A DNA stretch of 10,226 nt from Methyloligella sp. (lineage in GTDB: Bacteria; Pseudomonadota; Alphaproteobacteria; Rhizobiales; JALUTE01): the NCBI GenBank assembly GCA_027058255.1, contig JALUTE010000340.1, positions 1 through 10,226 of the forward strand. The letters are read 5' to 3'. The position numbers and the translations under genes are program-made. Shown here in pieces: positions 6,490 through 10,226 of this stretch (positions are counted from its first letter, which is position 1; each line of letters opens with the position of its first letter). The notes below the pieces were generated by a model, which saw only the letters and a program-made list of their open reading frames with translations, had not been told where the DNA came from and did no database searches.

Positions 6490-6584
6490 GGAGCGCATGC
6501 CGGTTTTTCGCATCAGCCTCTGCCTCTGCGGGCCCGCATTCGGCCGTCGCTCCCGGCTCGGCGGGCTTCGCGCCGGCCTTGGCC

Positions 6585-7136
6585 TCAGCCCTGCTCGATG
6601 GCGCGCTTCTGGAACTTCTCCCCGAACGCCAGGAAGAAGCGGAGCGTGCGCTGGGCCTCCGGCTTGGAGACCATGGAGAGCGTTGCGAGCAAGCCGCCTC
6701 TCACCGGACCCTGGCTCGTCTCCTTGACCGCCTCCTCCATCGAGATGCGCAGATTGTCGGCGAGCGTTGCCATCTCCTCGGTCGCGACCGTGTTCAGCAT
6801 GTGCTCCAGGAAGGCGAACAGCCGCTCCAATATGCTGTCGGTCATGGCGTTCCGGGCGCCGTGAATGAGCGTCACCAGCTCGAACAGTGTGGCGAGCGCG
6901 CCAGTGCGATGGAGCTCGGTGAGCTGGTCCAGCACATAATGGATCGCGGCGCGGGTCTCGTCGTCGTTCAGCCGGTCGACGACCTCGAGCGCATTGGCGC
7001 CCGTGACGGCGAGGCGCTCGACCATGGAGTCGGTGAGGGCATCCTGAACGGCCGTGAGCAGGCGGGCCAGCTCCTGGGCTTCGGCCTGGGACGTGCCGGC
7101 GCCGGCCTGGGCGCCGTTGGTCTGGGTATCGTTCAT
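6585..7136 (-). CDS. DUF1641 domain protein
   Basis: This 183-residue, mostly helical protein has no membrane segment or signal. The C-terminal part matches the DUF1641 (YrhD-like) pattern, with GPVRGGLLATLSMVSKPEAQ at about residues 142-161 and then the helix of FFLAFGEKF. The family's function is unknown, but its genes commonly sit beside FAD oxidoreductases of the sulfide:quinone type or beside formate dehydrogenases, suggesting an accessory or assembly partner. It is tightly coupled to the upstream SQR-like gene: the gap is 12 nt, and the ribosome-binding site AGGAGG (7145-7150, 8 nt before the start) overlaps that gene's TAG stop. Past its own TGA stop (6585-6587) the +1 frame stays open with an Ala/Glu/Lys/Pro-rich reading, so the tail may be frameshifted. 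Confidence 0.85.
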   Translation of the reverse strand: MNDTQTNGAQAGAGTSQAEAQELARLLTAVQDALTDSMVERLAVTGANALEVVDRLNDDETRAAIHYVLDQLTELHRTGALATLFELVTLIHGARNAMTDSILERLFAFLEHMLNTVATEEMATLADNLRISMEEAVKETSQGPVRGGLLATLSMVSKPEAQRTLRFFLAFGEKFQKRAIEQG

Positions 7137-7148
7137 GGGACGAACCTC

Positions 7149-8288
7149 CTACAGCAGGCCGCGTGCCGACAACCAGTACAGGCGGTTATAGGCGAGCTTG
7201 AACCAGTGGATCATCTGCGACGGCGGGCCCGGATTGGGCGGCGTCGTGTAGTTGAACCACACATAGGTTCCCGAATCGAGCCCGGTCTCGACGAAACAGA
7301 AGACCTTGCCATCATATTTGCGGGCCATCCGCCCTTCGAGAATGAGCGAGGTGAGATTGTCGATGATGGTGTCGGCCTCGAAATGGGCCGTCGAGCCGGC
7401 CTTGGAGATGGGAATGTCCGTCGTGTCGCCGCAGACGAACACGTTGTTGGTCTCCCCGCACAGGAGCGTGTCCTTCTGGGTCGGGACCCAACCGCCGTCG
7501 CCGAGGCCGGAGTCCATGATGACCTGCGCGCCGGAATGGGGCGGTATGGTGACCAGGAGATCATAGTCGAGGGTCACCTCCTCCTCCGAGGTGATGGTGC
7601 GCGCGGCCGGGTCCACCGACTTGGTGTTGAAGAAGGTCTCATACTTGATGGCCTGGCTGTCGAAGGCGGGCTTGGCCCAGTGCGCCACCGGCTCGAGGGC
7701 GTGCAGCCGGCCGATGGGATAGGTGTAGGTGATCTCGCACTTGTCGAGAATGCCCTTGGCCTTGAAATGCTCCCGCAGCATGAAGGTGATCTCCAGCGGG
7801 GCCACGGGGCATTTGTGCGGAGCGTTGACATTCACAACCACCTTGCCGCCCTCGAAGGCATCGAGCGCGTCGCGCATCTTGCGCGCGCCTTCCAGGTCGT
7901 AGAACCAGTGCGCCCCCTCCGTCATGCCGGGTATGGCGTCATGGCGCAGGCGCGATCCGGTGGCGATGACCAGATAGTCATAGCTGTGCGTCATGCCCGA
8001 CTGGGTGTGGACGCGCCGGTTCTCGATGTCGATCTGGGTCGCGGGATCGACGAAGAAATTGACACAGGAGTGCAGAACCGAGCGCTGGTCGCGGAAGAGC
8101 TCATGCTCGCGGATGCGCCCGAACGGCACATAGAGAAGGCCCGGCTGGTACATGTGCTTGTCCGTGGTCCCCAGCATGGTGATGGAGACCTCGCTGCAAC
8201 GCAGCTCGGAGCGCAATTGCCGGCAGAGCCCATTGGCGATGATGGTGCCGGCCAGACCGCCACCGACGATGAGGATCTGTTTGGTCAT
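7149..8288 (-). CDS. Sulfide:quinone oxidoreductase-like FAD flavoprotein
   Basis: This 379-residue flavoprotein has the N-terminal FAD motif ILIVGGGLAG (5-14), the second dinucleotide-binding segment YLVIATGSRL (105-114) and the FAD-contacting VFVCGDTTDIP (284-294). Cys160 (HKCPVAPLE) and Cys331 (FCFVETGLDSG) match the two redox cysteines of sulfide:quinone oxidoreductases (Cys160 and Cys356 in Acidithiobacillus). The third cysteine, near 128 in that enzyme, is missing. The C terminus QMIHWFKLAYNRLYWL looks like the amphipathic membrane-binding helix. It probably passes electrons from a sulfur species to quinone at the inner membrane. The frame is open up to 8477, but GGGAGGA (8297-8303) 8 nt before ATG 8288, and the FAD motif right after it, fix the start. 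It lies between the TusA and DUF1641 genes. Confidence 0.87.
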   Translation of the reverse strand: MTKQILIVGGGLAGTIIANGLCRQLRSELRCSEVSITMLGTTDKHMYQPGLLYVPFGRIREHELFRDQRSVLHSCVNFFVDPATQIDIENRRVHTQSGMTHSYDYLVIATGSRLRHDAIPGMTEGAHWFYDLEGARKMRDALDAFEGGKVVVNVNAPHKCPVAPLEITFMLREHFKAKGILDKCEITYTYPIGRLHALEPVAHWAKPAFDSQAIKYETFFNTKSVDPAARTITSEEEVTLDYDLLVTIPPHSGAQVIMDSGLGDGGWVPTQKDTLLCGETNNVFVCGDTTDIPISKAGSTAHFEADTIIDNLTSLILEGRMARKYDGKVFCFVETGLDSGTYVWFNYTTPPNPGPPSQMIHWFKLAYNRLYWLSARGLL

Positions 8289-8316
8289 GTGAGGCGTCCT
8301 CCCTTGACATGAGTCT

Positions 8317-8340
8317 CGGTTCCGGGTTCCCGGTTCCGGG
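8317..8340. repeat. Direct repeat CGGTTCCGGG in the leader of the SQR-like gene
   Basis: CGGTTCCGGG occurs at 8317-8326 and 8331-8340, separated by TTCC, so the period is 14 bp. It lies 29-52 bp upstream of the SQR-like start. It could be a binding site or a replication-slippage product; no function is assigned. Confidence 0.45.
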
Positions 8341-8427
8341 GGCTTGCGTTTCCACGGGGCTTTCCTACCTGGTCGGATCACGCCTTCCCATGGGTGCCCC
8401 GCGCAGTCTTCCGGCCGTTCTGTGTGC

Positions 8428-8447
8428 GGCCGTTGCGGCCAACGGCC
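8428..8447 (-). other. Perfect stem-loop directly after the tusA-like gene
   Basis: Eight GC-rich pairs (8428-8435 with 8440-8447) close a four-base loop, and the arm includes one base of the TAG stop (8447-8449). No T-run follows on the minus strand. Placed inside an operon, such a hairpin more likely tunes mRNA stability or partial termination before the SQR-like gene, 158 bp downstream of tusA. Confidence 0.5.
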
Positions 8448-8677
8448 TATTTCATGCGCTTGACCACGATGCTCCAATGGTCGTCCCGCTCCTCGACGGC
8501 GACCACCTCGTGCTTGACCTTGGCGACCCAGTCCGGAATGTCCTTGGCCGAGCCCTTGTCGGAGGAGAGGATCTCCACCTCGTCGCCGACCTCCACCAGC
8601 TTGATGGCGGCAATGAGCTCCATCAGCGGGCCGGGGCAGAAGGCGCCACGGGCATCGACTGTCTTGCGTTCGGGCAT
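8447..8677 (-). CDS. tusA: TusA-family sulfur carrier protein
   Basis: This 76-residue cytoplasmic protein has the TusA fold signature DARGAFCPGPLMEL (8-21). Cys14, in the CPxP motif, carries sulfur as a persulfide. TusA proteins hand sulfur to tRNA thiolation, molybdenum cofactor synthesis or, in sulfur oxidisers, between rhodanese, DsrE-type proteins and oxidising enzymes. Here its neighbours are a DsrE2-like gene 51 bp upstream and an SQR-like flavoprotein gene downstream, which favours a role in dissimilatory sulfur transfer or sulfide handling over tRNA modification; this is inferred from context. AGGGAG (8686-8691) lies 8 nt before the start. Length is normal for the family. Confidence 0.92.
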   Translation of the reverse strand: MPERKTVDARGAFCPGPLMELIAAIKLVEVGDEVEILSSDKGSAKDIPDWVAKVKHEVVAVEERDDHWSIVVKRMK

Positions 8678-8711
8678 GGATTTGGCTCCCTGTTGACGAT
8701 CCCTGCGTGTC

Positions 8712-8727
8712 CCGCGCCGCAGCGCGG
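8712..8727 (-). other. GC stem-loop between the dsrE2-like and tusA-like genes
   Basis: CCGCGC (8712-8717) pairs with GCGCGG (8722-8727) across a four-base loop, immediately after the stop of the dsrE2-like gene (8729-8731). No T-run follows. It resembles the stem after tusA in size and place. Confidence 0.45.
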
Positions 8728-8728
8728 A

Positions 8729-9121
8729 TCAGATGACCACGAGCTGACCGCTTTCGGCGTCGGCGAGAAACTTGGTCAGCCCCGCCGGTGGCTCGAACAG
8801 GTCCTCGACCAGGTCCTCCTCCTTCCAGCCCGTGACGTCCATGGCCATGGAGCAGGGAAAGACCTTGAGCTCGCCGAGCATCTTGCCCTGCTGCAGGAGC
8901 TGCACGGGATCGGGTGCGCCCTTCTCCTTGAGAATGGCAGAGAATTCACCGCCCCGATAGTCACCCTGGCGGCTCTTGAGGAAGGCGAACATGGCATTCA
9001 TGGACACGAAGACCTGGACCGGACGCTCCGACACGGCGGCAACCGACGCGACCATGCCGGCCATCTGGATCTTCTCATGCTCGCCCGAGCAAAGCAGTAC
9101 GAAAAGCGGCGGTGCGCTCAT
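8729..9121 (-). CDS. DsrE/DsrF-like sulfur relay protein (DsrE2 type)
   Basis: This 130-residue protein resembles the DsrE2 family, part of the DsrE/F/H group that accepts and passes persulfide sulfur, often to TusA. Visible features are a nucleotide-loop-like N terminus FVLLCSGEHEKIQMAG (7-22), the central VQVFVSMNAMFAFLK (35-49) and VFPCSMAMDVTGW (87-99), where Cys90 matches the conserved active cysteine of the family; Cys11 is a second cysteine. The frame is open much further upstream, but AGGAGG (9130-9135) 8 nt before ATG 9121, and family length, fix the start. It is the first gene of the operon with tusA, the SQR-like gene and DUF1641. DsrE2 proteins often have a membrane segment; none is obvious here. 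Confidence 0.86.
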   Translation of the reverse strand: MSAPPLFVLLCSGEHEKIQMAGMVASVAAVSERPVQVFVSMNAMFAFLKSRQGDYRGGEFSAILKEKGAPDPVQLLQQGKMLGELKVFPCSMAMDVTGWKEEDLVEDLFEPPAGLTKFLADAESGQLVVI

Positions 9122-9161
9122 TCGGTTTCCCTCCTGCGCCAAGATGCATGGATCACGGCCT

Positions 9162-9189
9162 AATATATCGGCTGAAATCGGAATGGAAT
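9162..9189 (-). promoter_or_regulatory. Promoter candidate of the sulfur operon
   Basis: On the minus strand, TATATT (9162-9167) is a strong -10-like box about 40 bp before the dsrE2-like start. A -35 match is weak (ATTCCA at 9184-9189 with 16 bp spacing), which suggests an activator or an alternative sigma factor. The surrounding 60 bp are markedly A/T-rich for this genome. Confidence 0.4.
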
Positions 9190-9219
9190 CCCAATCATAT
9201 GCGGAAATGCGCGATTTCA
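9173..9219. promoter_or_regulatory. Dyad upstream of the sulfur operon, operator candidate
   Basis: TGAAATCG (9173-9180) and CGATTTCA (9212-9219) are exact reverse complements 31 bp apart. The second overlaps a tighter dyad, GAAAT-GCGCG-ATTTC (9204-9218). Both flank the expected -35 region of the minus-strand promoter. A regulator bound here could respond to sulfur compounds, but none is encoded in the window except the ribbon-helix-helix protein. Confidence 0.4.
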
Positions 9220-9352
9220 ATCCTAACGCGGTTGCCGCCGCCTTTGCAATGGATCGAAGGTCTAGCCGCACTTTTGGCGCGAGCGGGGCCGCCGACTGAG
9301 ACCCTTTCGCCACACCTTCGCGATTGTCTTGCCGGGTCGCGATCATTCCCGC

Positions 9353-9382
9353 TTGACGCGGGGGCGAGCGAGCTGCTTGCCT
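9353..9382 (+). promoter_or_regulatory. Promoter candidate for the riboswitch leader
   Basis: CTTGACG (9352-9358) matches the alphaproteobacterial -35 consensus well. The -10 at about 9377-9382 (TTGCCT, 18 bp spacing) is poor. The expected transcript start near 9390 is about 40 bases before the riboswitch core, a fitting position. Confidence 0.35.
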
Positions 9383-9417
9383 CGGGGCGCGTGTCGGTTC
9401 CCCATGAGGGTCGCGCG

Positions 9418-9434
9418 GCAACCCGCTCGGTTGC
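9418..9434 (+). other. Hairpin at the 5' edge of the riboswitch
   Basis: GCAACC (9418-9423) pairs with GGTTGC (9429-9434) across a 5-base loop. The right arm touches the 5' end of the riboswitch, so it could compete with closure of the outer riboswitch stem. This is a structural observation only. Confidence 0.35.
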
Positions 9435-9637
9435 TGCCGGGACGCTCGGGGATGAAAAGGGAACGCGGTCAGGATGCCGCATCGCTTCGCGCGGTGCGCG
9501 ATATCCAAAGCCGCGGCTGCCCCCGCAACTGTGGGCGGCGAGCCTGCCTCATCATGCCACTGCCGGGCCGACGAGACGGGTCCGGCGGGAAGGCGAGGCC
9601 AGGCGTTCGAGCCGCGAGCCAGGAGACCTGCCGGCAC
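9429..9637 (+). promoter_or_regulatory. Cobalamin riboswitch
   Basis: The hallmark segments of the cobalamin riboswitch appear in order. GATGAAAAGGGAACGCGG is at 9451-9468, GCTGCCCCCGCAACTGTG at 9516-9532, TGCCACTG at 9555-9562, CGGGAAGGC at 9586-9594, and the B12 box AGCCAGGAGACCTGCC at 9617-9632. TGCCGG (9435-9440) can pair with CCGGCA (9631-9636) to close the outer stem. It lies upstream of a BtuB-like receptor gene, the classic target: adenosylcobalamin binding shuts off expression. Ends are estimated from the closing stem. Confidence 0.95.
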
Positions 9638-9771
9638 GGGTCGCCCATCCGGCGCGCGGGGTGCGCGCGGGAGCGGACCATCCGTCGTGGCGACTGATCG
9701 AGGTGTTCGGGCGTTGCGATCGGGAGTCCGGGGGGCGGTCAGGCGTGGTGTTCCTCCCACAGATGACATGA

Positions 9772-9828
9772 GACAGGCATCGGGCGACGTGCGCGCGACA
9801 ACGCGCATGCCGGACCTTCGTGCCTGTC
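9772..9828 (+). promoter_or_regulatory. Long hairpin in the btuB leader, expression-platform candidate
   Basis: GACAGGCA (9772-9779) pairs perfectly with TGCCTGTC (9821-9828). Inside, TCGGGC (9780-9785) can pair with GCCGGA (9809-9814) with one mismatch, and TGCGCG (9790-9795) with CGCGCA (9802-9807). There is no U-tract after it, so control of translation or Rho access is more likely than intrinsic termination. Confidence 0.45.
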
Positions 9829-9900
9829 CAGCCTTCTCCAGACCGGCCATCGACTGCGGCGCCCGGCACGAACGTGTCGGTACGCATGAGGGAGATGTGC

Positions 9901-10226
9901 ATGTCTGGTTTCACGCAGGCATTGGGAATCATGGACGGCCAGGCATCGGGCTGCGCCGCCGGATGGCGGTGGCGCCGGAGGTGGCGGGCGCTCGGCGCCC
10001 TGGCCTTTGGGTTGGGCGTGGCACTCGCCGGGCCGGGTGTGGCACGCGCGCAGGTCGGCGGCGCGACGGAGCTCGAGGACATCGTGATCGAAGGCGTGAG
10101 CCTGGAGAGCGCGCCGGTGGCGGAGGCGCGCCAGGGCAGCGCCGTCTCCGTGGTGACGGGTGAGACGCTCGCGCGGCGCCAGCTGCGCAACGCCGCGGAC
10201 GCCCTCAGGGCGCTTCCGGGCGTTTC
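9901..10226 (+). CDS. btuB: TonB-dependent receptor, BtuB-like, N-terminal part
   Basis: 108 residues are visible before the right edge. A basic segment RWRRRWR (23-29) and a hydrophobic stretch ending in GVARA (about 46-50) form a signal peptide for export to the outer membrane. EDIVIEG (59-65) is a TonB-box-like segment, and GSAVSVVTGETLARR (79-93) and ALRALPGVS (100-108) start the plug domain, as in BtuB. The cobalamin riboswitch in the leader makes vitamin B12 or a related corrinoid the likely substrate; the gene symbol rests mainly on that. In-frame ATGs lie at 9886, 9895 and 9901. I chose 9901 because AGGGAG (9889-9894) sits 6 nt before it. The long N terminus before the hydrophobic part is slightly unusual. 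Confidence 0.88.
   Translation, partial: MSGFTQALGIMDGQASGCAAGWRWRRRWRALGALAFGLGVALAGPGVARAQVGGATELEDIVIEGVSLESAPVAEARQGSAVSVVTGETLARRQLRNAADALRALPGV

Larger units (their letters stand above)
9122..9900. other. Divergent control region between the sulfur operon and the btuB-like gene
   Basis: No protein gene is supported in these 779 bases. They hold the sulfur-operon promoter and dyads (9162-9219), a stretch without recognisable features except a TCGCGAT direct repeat (9318-9324, 9337-9343), a plus-strand promoter candidate (9353-9382), the cobalamin riboswitch (about 9429-9637) and a structured leader up to the start at 9901. Open frames across the riboswitch are discounted because the RNA motif explains the conservation. 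Confidence 0.7.

Noticed and set aside
6351..8312. A 653-codon open frame on the plus strand
   Set aside because: It lies antisense to the SQR-like, DUF1641 and ribbon-helix-helix genes, which have recognisable families and ribosome-binding sites. The long frame is a by-product of high GC codon use.
8289..8477. N-terminal extension of the SQR-like protein by 63 residues
   Set aside because: The FAD-binding motif begins right after ATG 8288, a good ribosome-binding site precedes it, and the extension overlaps the tusA 3' end and a strong hairpin.
9122..9850. Long N-terminal extension of the DsrE2-like protein
   Set aside because: It would run antisense through the riboswitch and across the promoter region. 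Family length and AGGAGG at 9130-9135 support the start at 9121.
9474..10163. A 229-codon plus-strand frame running through the riboswitch into the receptor gene
   Set aside because: It is out of frame with the signal peptide and plug domain starting at 9901 and covers structured RNA.

Overview
The window is GC-rich (roughly two-thirds G+C) and its gene content points to an alphaproteobacterium, probably a member of Hyphomicrobiales (Rhizobiales). The reasons are a class II (B12-dependent) ribonucleotide reductase, a small ribbon-helix-helix protein of the alphaproteobacterial MCxIFAGQ type, a palindromic repeat with a GGCTTGACCCG core, and a DsrE2/TusA/SQR-like sulfur module. The genus cannot be named from the sequence. 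No tRNA, rRNA, CRISPR array, transposase or phage gene is visible.

Layout. Bases 2-817 (+) are the 3' end of nrdJ, the adenosylcobalamin-dependent ribonucleotide reductase. Bases 818-1300 are a structured gap with a large imperfect inverted repeat (1031-1119) and several hairpins. Bases 1301-2985 (+) are a two-gene ABC exporter of the YadG/YadH type whose start and stop codons overlap. From 3181 to 5813 three genes run on the minus strand: a glyoxalase I-like VOC protein, a Tat-signal small subunit of the gluconate 2-dehydrogenase subunit 3 family, and a GMC flavoprotein. The last two look like a periplasmic FAD sugar or alcohol dehydrogenase that lacks a cytochrome subunit in this window. 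Bases 6020-6352 (-) encode a small ribbon-helix-helix protein with its own promoter.

Bases 6585-9121 (-) form a four-gene sulfur-handling operon in the order dsrE2-like, tusA-like, sulfide:quinone oxidoreductase-like flavoprotein, DUF1641 protein. The likely logic is that the DsrE2-like and TusA proteins carry persulfide sulfur, while the membrane-associated flavoprotein, with DUF1641 as an accessory, oxidises a sulfur species and reduces quinone. Compact GC-only hairpins sit in the first two intergenic junctions. The third junction is fused: the SQR-like stop codon overlaps the DUF1641 ribosome-binding site.

Divergent from this operon, bases 9122-9900 hold its AT-rich promoter region and, on the plus strand, a clear cobalamin riboswitch (about 9429-9637). 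A long structured leader follows, then the first 108 codons of a BtuB-like TonB-dependent receptor (9901 to the window end). B12 use (nrdJ) and B12 uptake (riboswitch and btuB) therefore flank the window.

Most parts belong to known families. The least ordinary points are the extra open reading frame after the DUF1641 stop, the inverted repeat at 1031-1119, the cytochrome-less GMC/Tat pair with an upstream glyoxalase gene and an 18-bp palindrome, and the hairpin-punctuated sulfur operon.
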